DNA of 61,456 bases from Stappia stellulata (GCF_020176715.1 NZ_JAIVMF010000020.1:1-61456); one strand, 5' to 3'. Shown: positions 28,975-38,373, counted from the stretch's first letter. Made by a program: numbers and translations. The notes: generated by a model not told the origin, from the sequence alone.

Positions 28975-29009
28975 CCGCCTCCGCCCTTCCCTCGGGCGGG
29001 GGCGGTTTT
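28975..29009 (+). terminator. Rho-independent terminator after ccrM
   Basis: A 12-bp stem CCGCCTCCGCCC / GGGCGGGGGCGG with one G-T wobble and a 7-nt loop is followed by TTTT on the plus strand. Confidence 0.8.
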
Positions 29010-29032
29010 CGTTCGTGGGCCGCGCTGGTCGC

Positions 29033-29617
29033 TCAGCCGATGCCGAGCGGCCCCTCGCCGCGCTCCAGAATCAGCGGCACGATCAGGTCTTCCTCGTCGT
29101 CGAGATGGCGCATCAGCCCGCCGATCAGCCGGCCGCTGTCCCCGGAATATCCATCGGCGGCGCGTCGGATCGCGTCGCGGTCCGTGCCCTGCAGGTGGCC
29201 GAGCAGCCCGTTGGCGCTGGCGATCACCTGCTCTATGAGCTCGTGGATCGCCTCGTGATCGCCTTCCAGCACCTCGAAACCGCGCGTCAGCCGCGTCTCG
29301 GCTGCCACGAAAACCGGGAAATAGTGCTGGTCCTCGATCATGTGGTGGTGGTGCAACTCGCTGAGGAAGTGCTGCAGGCGCGGCGCGAAGAAGCCGCCGA
29401 AGGCCGCCGGCTCCATCTCGCCCTCGCGAAAGCGCGACAGCGCATCTTCCAGCACGCCGCCGAGCTGGCGAAAGCCGTTGTGCCGGTCGAGCCAGAAGCG
29501 GGCCATGCCGCCAAGGTTCGGGTGTCGCTGCCAGACGTCACGCGGGTGCTGGCGCAGCAGGAAAAGCATTTCCTCCGACAGCCCGGTGCGGGTGTCGAGG
29601 TCGGTTGGATGGGGCAT
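29033..29617 (-). CDS. Hemerythrin-domain protein
   Basis: This 194-residue four-helix protein has the expected metal ligands: FWLDRHNGFRQLGGVLEDAL near residues 41-60, QHFLSELHHHHMIEDQHYFP near 82-101, LEGDHEAIHELIEQV near 117-131, and MRHLDDEEDLIVPLIL near the end. Hemerythrin-like domains bind a di-iron centre used for O2 or NO sensing, storage or iron handling. The gene is alone and convergent with ccrM. No partner suggests a specific role. Confidence 0.85.
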   Translation of the reverse strand: MPHPTDLDTRTGLSEEMLFLLRQHPRDVWQRHPNLGGMARFWLDRHNGFRQLGGVLEDALSRFREGEMEPAAFGGFFAPRLQHFLSELHHHHMIEDQHYFPVFVAAETRLTRGFEVLEGDHEAIHELIEQVIASANGLLGHLQGTDRDAIRRAADGYSGDSGRLIGGLMRHLDDEEDLIVPLILERGEGPLGIG

Positions 29618-29694
29618 AGCGGTCGGTCCTGTTGTTGCGCCCTAACATGGCCACTTCCGCGCCACTGGCAAGACCGCCCGTCACCCGCCCGCAG

Positions 29695-30378
29695 TCAGAC
29701 CATGGCGGCGGCGCGCGGCGCGTTGTCCTGCGGGCCGCGCAGGACAACGCCCGCCGTTTCCATTTCGTCGACCGCGTGCAAGGCCGGCTTTTCCCGCGCG
29801 GCCAGCGATCCGGCCAGGTCGACCGTCACCCGATAGCCGCGGTTGCGCGCGCCAAGCGCCGTTCCCCTGACGCAATGGGCGAGGTCCAGCCCGGTCAGGG
29901 TGAGACGGCCGACCTCCTGCTCGCGCAGCCAGGCATCGAGCGCGGGATCGGAAAAGGCATCTGCCACATGCTTGACGAAGACGGGACAGCCATCCGCGTC
30001 GACATCGCGGTCGAGCCGCGCCCCCGGCCGACCCGGATTGCCGGCGCCGCCGAGCAAAAGGCTCGCGACCCATCGCACCGCCCTGCCTTGATGCTCCTGC
30101 CTTATGAAGGCGACCGGTTCGCCGGCCTGTCGTGCGGCCGCGACGAGAGCGTTGATACGGGCAATCGCCCGGTTGCGCTCTTGCCCGTCATAGGCATTCG
30201 CGCCGTGCGAGCGGGTGAAGTCCTCCTGCATGTCGATGACGAGAAGCGCCCCCTTGGTGGCCTCGCCCGCAATCGGCTCCCCGCGGGTCGGTCGGGCGAT
30301 GCGCCGCGCCGTCGCGACGAAGTAAAGCGCCAGACCGGCGAGAGCCGCAAGCGCGACGCCGAGGATGGTGAGCCACAT
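29695..30378 (-). CDS. Membrane-anchored isochorismatase-family cysteine hydrolase
   Basis: The protein has 227 residues. An N-terminal membrane helix WLTILGVALAALAGLALYFV (residues 2-21) precedes the cysteine-hydrolase fold. The catalytic triad is visible as Asp in LLVIDMQEDFTRSHG, Lys in VFVKHVADAFSD and Cys in LTGLDLAHCVRGTALGA. Family members hydrolyse amides or vinyl ethers (nicotinamidase, isochorismatase, N-carbamoyl compounds); the substrate is unknown. It begins 22 bp after the MarR regulator stop and is probably cotranscribed with it and regulated by it. Confidence 0.82.
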   Translation of the reverse strand: MWLTILGVALAALAGLALYFVATARRIARPTRGEPIAGEATKGALLVIDMQEDFTRSHGANAYDGQERNRAIARINALVAAARQAGEPVAFIRQEHQGRAVRWVASLLLGGAGNPGRPGARLDRDVDADGCPVFVKHVADAFSDPALDAWLREQEVGRLTLTGLDLAHCVRGTALGARNRGYRVTVDLAGSLAAREKPALHAVDEMETAGVVLRGPQDNAPRAAAMV

Positions 30379-30400
30379 GTGCGATCTCCTTGCGCGGGTG

Positions 30401-30871
30401 TCAGGCGAGCGGACGGGGATGATCGGGATCGTCCTCGAACGGCGAGAAATGCTCGAGACAGGCGGACAGCACGTTGGATGCGGTCTTCAGGTCCGCCGGC
30501 GACAGGCGCTCGGCGAGGTCGGCAATCGCGGCGTCCTCGCGCTTGCGGATCCCTGCAAACAAGTCGCGGCCCTGAGGCGTCGCGGCGATGAGATACGAGC
30601 GGCGATGGGCCGGATTCGGCCGGCGCTCGGCAAGTCCGGCAGCGCGGAGACCGTCCACCCATTTCTGGATGTTCTGGCGCGGCAGGAAGAGCGCGCGCCC
30701 GATCGCCGGAACGCTCAAGGGCGCGTCCTCGACGAGAAGCGCCAGCACCGCGCGCTCGCCGACGCCGATGCCCGCGCCCTCCAGATGACCGCCAACCGAG
30801 CGGGCGACACGCCGGTGCAGCGGCCGCACCATCTGCAGCAGGTCGTAGAGCGTCCGGGCCTTGTCCGTCAT
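30401..30871 (-). CDS. MarR-family transcriptional regulator
   Basis: The protein has 156 residues. The winged helix-turn-helix is seen in LSVPAIGRALFLPRQNIQKW (recognition helix) and GLAERRPNPAHRRSYLIAAT (wing), flanked by dimerisation helices. ATG 30871 is placed 5 nt after AGAGG; an ATG one codon earlier (30874) is also possible. An inverted repeat GACAT-N5-ATGTC sits immediately upstream and is a likely autoregulatory operator. The downstream cysteine hydrolase gene is the most probable target. Confidence 0.88.
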   Translation of the reverse strand: MTDKARTLYDLLQMVRPLHRRVARSVGGHLEGAGIGVGERAVLALLVEDAPLSVPAIGRALFLPRQNIQKWVDGLRAAGLAERRPNPAHRRSYLIAATPQGRDLFAGIRKREDAAIADLAERLSPADLKTASNVLSACLEHFSPFEDDPDHPRPLA

Positions 30872-30885
30872 CATCGCCTCTATTT

Positions 30886-30900
30886 GACATTTGATATGTC
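30886..30900. promoter_or_regulatory. Inverted repeat upstream of the MarR gene, probable operator
   Basis: A perfect inverted repeat GACAT-TTGAT-ATGTC lies 14 bp before the MarR start codon, overlapping the likely promoter and transcript start. MarR proteins commonly repress their own operon from such palindromes. Confidence 0.5.
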
Positions 30901-30943
30901 TAATAGACACACGAGATTACAAAAGGCAATAGCCCTTGCGAAA

Positions 30944-30973
30944 CGAAAACGCCCGGCGCGATGGCCGGGCGTT
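30944..30973 (-). terminator. Rho-independent terminator of the glycine cleavage operon
   Basis: A 10-bp stem AACGCCCGGC / GCCGGGCGTT with a 6-nt loop reads into TTTTCGTTT on the minus strand, 31 bp after the gcvPB stop. Confidence 0.75.
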
Positions 30974-31004
30974 CGTCTCTTTGGTCGCGGCTTGCGGGCC
31001 GACC

Positions 31005-32597
31005 CTACTCCGCGGCCTGCGGCTGCACCTCGCGTGCGGCGGGGCGTTCCCACTTGAGCACCGGCTTGCGGGCGGCGCGGGTCTCGTCGAGACGCGCGCG
31101 CGGCGCATGGAACGGCGCGCCCTTGAAGCGGTCGGTCTCGCCCTTTTGCGCGCTCATCACCAGATCGCGCATGGTGGCGATGAAGAGGTCGAGCGAGGAG
31201 CGGCTTTCCGATTCCGTCGGCTCGATCAGCATCGCGCCATGGACGACCAGCGGGAAATACATGGTCATCGGGTGATAGCCCTCGTCGATCATCGCCTTGG
31301 CGAAGTCGAGCGTGGTGACGCCGGTGTCCTTGAGGAAACTGTCGTCGAACAGCACCTCATGCATGCACCAGCGCGAGCCGAACGGCAGGCTCATCAGGTC
31401 TTCCAGACCGACGCGCACGTAGTTGGCGTTCAGGACCGCATCCTCGGAGGCCTGGCGCAGACCGTCGGCGCCGTGGCTCTTCATGTAGGCGAGCGCGCGC
31501 ACATACATGCCCATCTGCCCGTGGAAGGCGGTCATGCGGCCGAAGGGCTTCTCGCCCTCCTTCAGCTCGGTCTCGCTTTCCACCCAGGTGACGCCGGCGC
31601 TGTCCTTGCGCAGGAAGGGCAGCGGCGCGAAGGGCGCCAGACGGTCCGACAGCACCACCGGGCCGGAGCCCGGTCCGCCGCCGCCATGCGGGGTGGAGAA
31701 GGTCTTGTGCAGGTTGATGTGCATCGCATCGACGCCGAGATCGCCGGGCCGCGCCTTTCCGACGATGGCGTTGAAATTCGCCCCGTCGCAGTAGAAATAG
31801 CCGTTGGCCTCGTGGATCGCGTCGGCGATGGCGATGATGTCGCGCTCGAACAGCCCGCAGGTGTTCGGATTGGTCAGCATGATGCCGGCGATGTCGCCCT
31901 CATGCTCCGCGATCCGCGCCTTGACGGCAGCGGTATCGACCGTGCCGTCCTCGCGCGCCTCGATGGAGACGACCTTGTAGCCGAGAAGGGCGGCGGTCGC
32001 CGGATTGGTGCCATGGGCGGATTCAGGAACAAGCACGATCTTGGGGTCGCGCCCAGCCGCGCTATGCGCCGCCTTGATCGCCATCATGCCGCACAATTCG
32101 CCGTGGGCGCCGGCCTTGGGGCTCATCGCCACCGCGCTCATGCCGGTCATGGTCATCAGCCAATGGGACAGCTCGTCGATCAGGTCGATGGCACCCGACA
32201 CGGTGGACAGCGGCTGCAGCGGATGAATGTCGCCAAAGCCCGGCAGCCGCGCCATCTTCTCGTTGAGACGCGGATTGTGCTTCATCGTGCAGGAGCCGAG
32301 CGGATAGAGCCCTGCGTCGATGGCGTAGTTCTTCGACGACAGGCGCACGAAGTGACGCATCGTCTCCGGCTCGGTGAGCGCGGGAAGATCCAGCTCCGCC
32401 GTGCGGGCATGGCCGCCGAGTGCGGGCGTGAAATCCGCCGGCTCGTCGAGATCGACACCGCAAATGTCGGTGCGGCCGGTCTCGAACAGCAGCGGTTCCT
32501 CCATCTGCAACGCCTTGTTGCCGGTGAAGGTCGGATGCTCGGTCAGTCCGCCCGTTTCGGTCGGAGCGGAGGGGCGTCCCTGATTGTTCATGCTCAT
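31005..32597 (-). CDS. gcvPB: Glycine dehydrogenase (decarboxylating) subunit 2
   Basis: This 530-residue PLP subunit of the split P protein decarboxylates glycine and loads the methylamine onto the lipoylated H protein. Conserved segments include [37 protein letters not shown], and the PLP-lysine region [20 protein letters not shown]. The C-terminal tail of about 40 residues is rich in R, A and E and is poorly conserved. ATG 32597 is preceded by AAGGAGGTGC and overlaps the gcvPA stop by 4 bp, so the two subunits are probably translationally coupled. Confidence 0.96.
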   Translation of the reverse strand: MSMNNQGRPSAPTETGGLTEHPTFTGNKALQMEEPLLFETGRTDICGVDLDEPADFTPALGGHARTAELDLPALTEPETMRHFVRLSSKNYAIDAGLYPLGSCTMKHNPRLNEKMARLPGFGDIHPLQPLSTVSGAIDLIDELSHWLMTMTGMSAVAMSPKAGAHGELCGMMAIKAAHSAAGRDPKIVLVPESAHGTNPATAALLGYKVVSIEAREDGTVDTAAVKARIAEHEGDIAGIMLTNPNTCGLFERDIIAIADAIHEANGYFYCDGANFNAIVGKARPGDLGVDAMHINLHKTFSTPHGGGGPGSGPVVLSDRLAPFAPLPFLRKDSAGVTWVESETELKEGEKPFGRMTAFHGQMGMYVRALAYMKSHGADGLRQASEDAVLNANYVRVGLEDLMSLPFGSRWCMHEVLFDDSFLKDTGVTTLDFAKAMIDEGYHPMTMYFPLVVHGAMLIEPTESESRSSLDLFIATMRDLVMSAQKGETDRFKGAPFHAPRARLDETRAARKPVLKWERPAAREVQPQAAE

Positions 32598-33940
32598 GCC
32601 AGCACCTCCTTCAGCGCCGCGACGAAGGCGTCGCGGTCCTCGTCGGAATTGACTTCGCTCGATGCCACGAGCAGCAGGTTTTCCAGATCGCTCTTGCCCG
32701 GCTCCAGCCGCGAGACGGGCACGCCGCCGAGAATGCCCTGGCGCGCAAGCGCCTCGACCACGGCGGCAGCTTCCATCGGCAGCTTCACGGTGAACTCGTT
32801 GAAGAAGGCGTCGTTGATCACCGAGACGCCGGGAATCGCTTCCAGCATCGCCTTCAGCTTCACCGCATGGGCGTGGTTGATCCTCGCCAGCTTCTCCAGC
32901 CCCTTGCCGCCCAGAAGCGTCATGTGGATGGTGAAGGCCAGGCAGCAGAGGCCGGAGTTTGTGCAGATGTTCGACGTCGCCTTGTCGCGGCGGATGTGCT
33001 GCTCGCGGGTCGAAAGCGTCAGCACGAAGCCGCGCTTGCCGTTGGCGTCGACCGTCTCGCCGCAGAGCCGTCCCGGCATCTGGCGGATGTACTTCTGCCG
33101 CGTGGCGAAAAGACCGACGTAAGGCCCGCCGAAGTTCAGCCCGTTGCCGATGGACTGGCCCTCGCCGACAACGATATCCGCGCCTTGCGCGCCCGGCGGC
33201 TCGATCAGGCCGAGCGACATCACTTCGGTGAAGACGGCGATCAGCAGCGCGCCATGGGCATGCGCCTTCTCCGCAATCGGCTTCAGGTCGATCAGCTGGC
33301 CGTAGAAGGACGGCGACTGCACGACGACGCAGGAAGTCTCGTCATCGATCCTGGACAGGATGTCCTCGGTCGCGTTCGGATCGGCGGGCAGGCTTTCCAC
33401 CCGGTCGCCGGCCATGGCGCTCAGGCCCTCGACCACGTCACGATACTGCGGGTGCAATCCGCCGGAGAGAACCGCCTTGTTGCGCTTGGTCACCCGGTGC
33501 GCCATCAGCACGGCTTCGGCCGTGCCGGTCGAGCCGTCGTACATGGAGGCATTGGCCACGTCCATGGCGGTCAGGGCTGCGACCTGGGTCTGGAACTCGA
33601 AGAGATACTGCAGCGTGCCCTGCGTGACCTCGGGCTGATAGGGCGTGTAGGAGGTTAGGAACTCGGAGCGCTGGATCAGGTGATCGACGCTTGCCGGCAC
33701 ATGATGCTTGTAGGCACCGGCGCCGACGAAGAAGGGCACGGCGGAGGCCGGCACGTTCTTCAGCGCCATGCGCGACAGGTCTCGCTCCACCGCGAATTCG
33801 CTCTGGCGCAGCGGCAGGTCGAGCAGCCCGTCGAGACGGGCGCTTTTCGGAATATCGACGAAGATCTCGTCGATGTCTGAGACACCGACACGGGCGCGCA
33901 TGTCGGCGCGGTCGGCGTCGGAAAGCGGGAGATAGCGCAT
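32594..33940 (-). CDS. gcvPA: Glycine dehydrogenase (decarboxylating) subunit 1
   Basis: This 448-residue subunit completes the split P protein together with gcvPB. Typical segments are [20 protein letters not shown] at the start, [40 protein letters not shown] and [20 protein letters not shown], with [20 protein letters not shown] further on. It starts 1 bp after the OsmC-family gene stops and overlaps gcvPB by 4 bp. Confidence 0.96.
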   Translation of the reverse strand: MRYLPLSDADRADMRARVGVSDIDEIFVDIPKSARLDGLLDLPLRQSEFAVERDLSRMALKNVPASAVPFFVGAGAYKHHVPASVDHLIQRSEFLTSYTPYQPEVTQGTLQYLFEFQTQVAALTAMDVANASMYDGSTGTAEAVLMAHRVTKRNKAVLSGGLHPQYRDVVEGLSAMAGDRVESLPADPNATEDILSRIDDETSCVVVQSPSFYGQLIDLKPIAEKAHAHGALLIAVFTEVMSLGLIEPPGAQGADIVVGEGQSIGNGLNFGGPYVGLFATRQKYIRQMPGRLCGETVDANGKRGFVLTLSTREQHIRRDKATSNICTNSGLCCLAFTIHMTLLGGKGLEKLARINHAHAVKLKAMLEAIPGVSVINDAFFNEFTVKLPMEAAAVVEALARQGILGGVPVSRLEPGKSDLENLLLVASSEVNSDEDRDAFVAALKEVLA

Positions 33941-33941
33941 G

Positions 33942-34463
33942 TTACGCTCCTTGTCGGTCGTCTTGATCGTCGTCGTGTCGATCCTGGGCGAGACGCGCGG
34001 GCAAGGCCTCGATCACGATCTCGCTCTTGACGGAATTGGCGATGAAACACGCCTCATGGGCCTTGTGATGCAGGTCCTCGAGCCGGTCGGCATCGGGCAG
34101 AACGTCGCCCGAAAAGACGACCTCCGGGCGAAGCGCCACATGGGTCACGGCCATCTTGCCGGGCGCGACCCGCTCCATGCGGCCCTCCGCCCGGTCGGTG
34201 TAGCTTGCAACCTCCAGGCCGTCGCGGCGCGCCAGATCGAGGAACCACAGCATGTGGCAGCTTGAAATCGCGGCGACGAAGGCCTCTTCCGGGTCGATGG
34301 CCGCTTCCACGGACGCGGGAAGCGGCACCACCGTGGGAGACGCCGACGCGGGAACGGTGATCCCGCCGTCGAACGACCACTGGTGACCCCGGCTGTAGGC
34401 GTTCGCGGAGAAATCGCCCGAACACCGCCAGCTGACATCGGCCCGGTAAAGGTGCTTCGCCAT
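33942..34463 (-). CDS. OsmC-family peroxidase-like protein inside the gcv operon
   Basis: The protein has 173 residues. The two reactive cysteines of the OsmC/Ohr fold are in [20 protein letters not shown] near residues 64-83 and [13 protein letters not shown] near 136-148. The arginine side of the site may lie near the N-terminus ([12 protein letters not shown]). OsmC proteins reduce organic hydroperoxides, often with lipoylated or other thiol partners. It is packed between gcvH (4 bp upstream) and gcvPA (1 bp downstream), so it is certainly cotranscribed with them. An acidic, histidine-rich tail ([13 protein letters not shown]) follows the fold. Confidence 0.88.
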   Translation of the reverse strand: MAKHLYRADVSWRCSGDFSANAYSRGHQWSFDGGITVPASASPTVVPLPASVEAAIDPEEAFVAAISSCHMLWFLDLARRDGLEVASYTDRAEGRMERVAPGKMAVTHVALRPEVVFSGDVLPDADRLEDLHHKAHEACFIANSVKSEIVIEALPARLAQDRHDDDQDDRQGA

Positions 34464-34467
34464 CGGC

Positions 34468-34839
34468 TTACAGGCCTTCGAGATGCGCCTTGTAGGCGGC
34501 TTCGTCCATCAGGCCGTCGAGCTGGCCGGTGTCCGACATCTTGATCTTGACGAACCAGGCGGCACCTTCGGGATCCTCGTTCACCTTGCCCGGCTCGTCG
34601 GCCAGCACGTCATTGGCGCCGACGACCTCGCCGTCGAGCGGCGCATAGACTTCCGACGCCGCCTTGACGCTCTCGACCACGGCGGCCTCGTCGCCCTTGG
34701 AGACCTTGCGGCCGACTTCGGGCAGTTCGACGAAAACGACATCGCCCAGTTGCTCCTGGGCGTAATTGGTGATGCCGACAGTGGCGACATCGCCGTCGAC
34801 GGTGATCCATTCGTGATCTTCGGTGTAGCGGGTCGACAT
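34468..34839 (-). CDS. gcvH: Glycine cleavage system H protein
   Basis: This 123-residue lipoyl carrier shuttles the aminomethyl group between P, T and L proteins. The lipoylated lysine is K59 in [20 protein letters not shown]. The N-terminus [16 protein letters not shown] and the C-terminal WFVKIKMSD are standard. It is preceded by TGGAGGAACGAGACC. It lies 118 bp after gcvT on the same strand and 4 bp before the OsmC-family gene. Confidence 0.96.
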   Translation of the reverse strand: MSTRYTEDHEWITVDGDVATVGITNYAQEQLGDVVFVELPEVGRKVSKGDEAAVVESVKAASEVYAPLDGEVVGANDVLADEPGKVNEDPEGAAWFVKIKMSDTGQLDGLMDEAAYKAHLEGL

Positions 34840-34885
34840 GGTCTCGTTCCTCCAGATGGAAAGTCACATGGTACGGACGTCTTCA

Positions 34886-34950
34886 GGCGTCCAGAGAGGG
34901 CGGACGCTTCGAGCGTCCAGGGATGAAAGACGCGGGAGGGCGTCTGCAAA
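34886..34950 (-). other. Small hairpins in the gcvT-gcvH spacer
   Basis: The 118-bp spacer contains GGACGC-TTCGA-GCGTCC (34902-34918) and a second stem GACGC/GCGTC just before gcvT ends. There is no T-tract, so they may tune relative expression or RNA processing between gcvT and gcvH and do not look like a terminator. Confidence 0.35.
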
Positions 34951-34957
34951 AATCGGC

Positions 34958-36097
34958 TCAGGCGGACGGCTTGCGATAGTAGCGCTGCGGCACGAAGGGC
35001 ATCTCCGCCACGGTGGCGGGAAGCTCGCGGCCCCGCACGACGAGGGTCAGCCTGGTGCCGACGTCCGCGCAGGATGTCTCGACGTAGCCCATGGCAATCG
35101 GTGCACCCAGCGTCGGCGCGAAGCCGCCGGAGGTGACGACACCGACGGTCCGGCCCTCGCTGTTGCGGATCTCCGCGCCCTCGCGCGCCGGCGCCCGGCC
35201 TTCAAGGGTGAAACCGACGCGCACCCGCGACGGCCCGTCTTCCAGTTCCTTCAGGATCCGTTCCGCGCCGGGGAAGTCGCCCGCCTCCTTGCGCCGCTTC
35301 TGCAGCACGAAGGTGATGGCGCCCTCGACCGGCGAGGTGGTCTCGTCGATGTCATGGCCGTAAAGGCACAGGCCCGCTTCCAGGCGCAGCGAATCGCGCG
35401 CGCCGAGCCCGATCGGCGCGACGCGCTCATCGGCGAGCAGCGCACGGGCAATCGCCTCCGCCGCGCCCGCCGGCACCGACAGCTCGTAGCCATCCTCGCC
35501 GGTGTAGCCGGAGCGCGAGACATGAACGGCGATGCCGTCGAATTCCATGGACCGTACCGCCATGAAGGCCATGTCGGCGGCATCCGGCGCATGCGCCTTC
35601 AGGACATCGGCGGCCATCGGCCCCTGCAACGCGATCAGCGCGCGGTCTTCCACCGGCTCCAGCTTGACGTTCTCGGGGAGGCTCTTCGCGATCATCTCGT
35701 AGTCGACCGCCTTGCGCGACGCGTTCACGACAAGGAACAGCCGGCCGTCGTTTTCAGCACCATCCGGGCGGCTCACCATCAGGTCGTCGACGATGCCGCC
35801 GGTCTCGTTCAGCAGCACGGTGTAGCGCTGGCGACCCGGCTTGAGCGCGGCGATGGCGGACGGCGTGATGCGTTCGAGCGCTGCGGCGGTCGTCTCGAAG
35901 TCCGGACCGACGAGCCAGGCCTGCCCCATGTGGGAGACGTCGAACAGCCCCGCCTTCTCGCGCGTATGGCTGTGCTCGGCGATAATGCCTTGCGGATATT
36001 GCACCGGCATCTCGTACCCGGCGAAGGGCACGAGCCTTGCGCCAAGCTCACGGTGGAGATCGGTCAGCGGCGTCGACAACAGGGAGGCGTCGGTCAT
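34958..36097 (-). CDS. gcvT: Glycine cleavage system aminomethyltransferase (T protein)
   Basis: This 379-residue protein transfers the methylene group to tetrahydrofolate, releasing ammonia. Conserved segments include LGARLVPFAGYEMPVQYPQG, GLFDVSHMGQ, RSGYTGEDGYELSVPAGAAE and LGARDSLRLEAGLCLYGHDI, with MPFVPQRYYRKPSA at the C-terminus. I chose ATG 36097 (MTDASLLSTPLTDLHRELG) because the frame upstream runs through the glycine riboswitch and is not protein. It is the first gene of gcvT-gcvH-osmC-gcvPA-gcvPB. Confidence 0.95.
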   Translation of the reverse strand: MTDASLLSTPLTDLHRELGARLVPFAGYEMPVQYPQGIIAEHSHTREKAGLFDVSHMGQAWLVGPDFETTAAALERITPSAIAALKPGRQRYTVLLNETGGIVDDLMVSRPDGAENDGRLFLVVNASRKAVDYEMIAKSLPENVKLEPVEDRALIALQGPMAADVLKAHAPDAADMAFMAVRSMEFDGIAVHVSRSGYTGEDGYELSVPAGAAEAIARALLADERVAPIGLGARDSLRLEAGLCLYGHDIDETTSPVEGAITFVLQKRRKEAGDFPGAERILKELEDGPSRVRVGFTLEGRAPAREGAEIRNSEGRTVGVVTSGGFAPTLGAPIAMGYVETSCADVGTRLTLVVRGRELPATVAEMPFVPQRYYRKPSA

Positions 36098-36501
36098 GGG
36101 GCGTCCTGGCGCAAGAGGGAATGGTGACGCGAAAGCAAACGGCTCACACGCACCCCCTCTGTCCCGACGACCTGAGAGATTTCCCGCCCGCGCAAGGATC
36201 ATGCGCGTCTCGGTGGCGGTTACTCCTTCGGTGAGGCCGTGCACGCCAAAGGGCTTGCGCGTCCTGCTTTCCAGAGCGTTGCTCGACCAGCGGTCCTTTT
36301 GCCTGAGAGTTTCCGGGGCGGTTGCTCCTTCGGCGCCGGCGCCCTGCGCCGACCTCTCCCGCAAGTCGTTTCGGATCTCCCCTTCGCCGACCGGCCAACG
36401 GTCGGTAAATGCGGGAAAACCTGCGGCGCACAACGAAAACGCCGCGTCAGTTCCGTCCAGTCATTGTCGGCACTCCGACTCGGACTGTCAATCACCGCTC
36501 C
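36098..36501. other. gcvT leader and upstream intergenic region
   Basis: Apart from the tandem glycine riboswitch (36150-36362) this 404-bp gap contains the probable gcv promoter at about 36370-36460, with AAAACGCCG- and TTGTCGG-like stretches but no clear consensus. The 3' end of the lipoprotein gene lies immediately to the right. I see no further gene in it. Confidence 0.5.
36150..36362 (-). promoter_or_regulatory. Tandem glycine riboswitch upstream of gcvT
   Basis: Read on the minus strand, two aptamers of the gcvT class follow each other. Aptamer 1 begins with GGGAGAGGTCGG, contains CGAAGGAGCAACCGCCCC and closes with AAACTCTCAGGCAAAAGGAC. Aptamer 2 begins around GCTCTGGAAAGCAGGAC, contains CCGAAGGAGTAACCGCC and closes with ATCTCTCAGGTCGTCGGGAC before AGAGGGGG. 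These are the hallmark glycine-binding cores. The second aptamer ends about 55 nt before the gcvT start, so glycine binding probably turns on expression of the cleavage operon. Confidence 0.95.
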
Positions 36502-37122
36502 CTATTGCCGCCGATTGCGGCCGTCGTCCAGCGCTATTTCGAGTTTGACCGAACCGCCCTGCGGCACCACGAGGTTCTGTTCCACCAGCGCCCATTGCTC
36601 GGCCGGCGCGCCGGCGCCGAGCGTGACCGGAACGGTCAGCACGGTCGGCTTCGGCCCGCGTTTGGTGTCGGCGTCATCCTCCAGCGACACGAAGGTCGCG
36701 CGGATCGGCAGGAAGATCTCGCCGCCCTCCCAGGCCGGACCCGGGGTGACGCGACCGGAGACGCCGAGCGTCATCTTGACCTCGCCGCCCTCGCGGCGGC
36801 ACTTGCGTGCCCATTTCTCCAGGTTCGCCTGATATTGCAGCGCGCGCGGATCGTCGTCCTTGCCGCGCTGCGACTTCATGACGATATAGCCGCCGTCCTC
36901 GACCTCGATCGCCGGACAGGGCACATCCTGGCGGAAGACGTCCGGATTGACGTCGACGGCGGACTGGCTCGCCGCATTGCCGGAAATGATCGTCTTGCCG
37001 ACATCGCCGCCGCCGAAGACGCCACCGGCCCCGCCGCCATCGCCGCCACAGCCGGCCAGTGCCAGCACCATGACAGCAGCCGCGACAGATCCCGCCCGGC
37101 GCATTCCGACAGTCTTGTGCAT
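36502..37122 (-). CDS. Conserved hypothetical lipoprotein
   Basis: The protein has 206 residues. A lipoprotein signal peptide ends in the lipobox LALAGC, with the lipidated cysteine near residue 25, followed by a glycine-rich linker. The mature part has KTIISGNAASQSAVDVNPD, CPAIEVEDGGYIVMKSQRGK and a beta-rich remainder (VSGRVTPGPAWEGGEIFLPI). I recognise no domain with known function; similar lipoproteins occur upstream of ispH-type clusters in Hyphomicrobiales as far as I recall. ATG 37122 follows GGAAGAGACGG. It is divergent from ispH. Confidence 0.75.
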   Translation of the reverse strand: MHKTVGMRRAGSVAAAVMVLALAGCGGDGGGAGGVFGGGDVGKTIISGNAASQSAVDVNPDVFRQDVPCPAIEVEDGGYIVMKSQRGKDDDPRALQYQANLEKWARKCRREGGEVKMTLGVSGRVTPGPAWEGGEIFLPIRATFVSLEDDADTKRGPKPTVLTVPVTLGAGAPAEQWALVEQNLVVPQGGSVKLEIALDDGRNRRQ

Positions 37123-37365
37123 ATCCGTCTCTTCCACTTCGACCCGTGTCCCGAATTCTCGACAGCGCCCGTCTATATCAGCCCGTCGCGGACTTGGCGA
37201 GACGCCACCCCTCGCGCCGCGACAATGCGGCTGCCGGCCGGCAACCCTTGACAGGTGCCGGGTGCGTCCCTCTATTGCCGGGAACCGGTTGCGCATCTTC
37301 GCGATCAAGGCGCCGGGCAGGAATTTGCCCCTCGCGGGCAGGCGAAACGGCGAAGGAGGCCCGGC

Positions 37366-38373
37366 TTGGCTTCGACATCCAGCGATACGACGGCATCCAC
37401 CGGCTCCGCACAGACCCGCGGCCCCTTGCGCGTGCTGCTGTGCGCGCCGCGCGGCTTTTGCGCCGGCGTCGACCGCGCCGTGCAGATCGTCGAGCTGGCG
37501 CTGGAGCGCTTCGGCGCGCCGGTCTACGTCCGCCACGAGATCGTGCACAACAAATACGTGGTGGAAAGCCTCAAGACCAAGGGCGCCGTCTTCATCGAGG
37601 AACTGACCGAGATCCCGGACGAGGATGTCGAGCGGCCGGTGGTGTTTTCCGCCCACGGCGTGCCGAAATCCGTGCCGGCGGCGGCGCAGGCGCGCAACAT
37701 GTTCTATCTCGACGCCACCTGCCCGCTCGTCTCCAAGGTGCACAAGGAAGCCGAGATCCATCACCGGCGCGGCCGCGAGATCATCCTGATCGGCCATGCC
37801 GGTCATCCGGAGGTGATCGGCACCATGGGCCAACTGCCCGACGGCGCCGTGCGCCTCGTCGAGACGGTGGAGGACGCGCGGACCTACGAGCCGACCGGCG
37901 GCAAGCCGCTCGCCTGGATCACCCAGACGACGCTGTCCGTCGATGACACGCGCGCCATCGTCGAGGTGCTCACCGAGCGCTTTCCCGAGATCGTCGCGCC
38001 GCACAAGGACGACATCTGCTACGCCACCACCAACCGGCAGGAAGCGGTCAAGGCCGTTGCCCCCGAAGTGGATGCAATGATCGTGGTCGGCGCGCCGAAT
38101 TCCTCCAACTCGCAGCGCCTGCGCGAGGTCGCCGAACGTGCCGGCTGCCCCTTCGCGGTTCTGGTGCAGCGCGCCTCCGACATTCCCTGGGAGCGGTTTT
38201 CCGGGCTTTCGAGCCTCGGCATCACCGCCGGCGCCTCGGCACCGGAGGTGCTGGTGGAAGAGATCATCGGCGCCTTCGCCGAGCGTTACGACGTGGCGGT
38301 GGAGAGCGTGCGCACGGCGGAAGAGACGATCGCTTTCAACCTGCCGCGCGCCCTGCGCGAGGCGGCGGAATAA
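37366..38373 (+). CDS. ispH: 4-hydroxy-3-methylbut-2-enyl diphosphate reductase (TTG start)
   Basis: This 335-residue enzyme makes IPP and DMAPP in the last step of the MEP isoprenoid pathway. The three cysteines that bind the iron-sulfur cluster lie in [15 protein letters not shown] (near residue 32), [13 protein letters not shown] and [14 protein letters not shown]. The conserved [10 protein letters not shown] and [12 protein letters not shown] are present. The start is almost certainly TTG 37366: a perfect AAGGAGG lies 6 nt upstream, while the ATG further up in the same frame has no ribosome site and would add non-conserved residues. It is divergent from the lipoprotein gene and followed by lysE, thrB and rnhA. 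Confidence 0.93.
   Translation: MASTSSDTTASTGSAQTRGPLRVLLCAPRGFCAGVDRAVQIVELALERFGAPVYVRHEIVHNKYVVESLKTKGAVFIEELTEIPDEDVERPVVFSAHGVPKSVPAAAQARNMFYLDATCPLVSKVHKEAEIHHRRGREIILIGHAGHPEVIGTMGQLPDGAVRLVETVEDARTYEPTGGKPLAWITQTTLSVDDTRAIVEVLTERFPEIVAPHKDDICYATTNRQEAVKAVAPEVDAMIVVGAPNSSNSQRLREVAERAGCPFAVLVQRASDIPWERFSGLSSLGITAGASAPEVLVEEIIGAFAERYDVAVESVRTAEETIAFNLPRALREAAE

Noticed and set aside
34958-36433. A longer gcvT starting at 36433
   Set aside because: The extra 112 codons lie within the glycine riboswitch; translation from 36097 gives the normal length.
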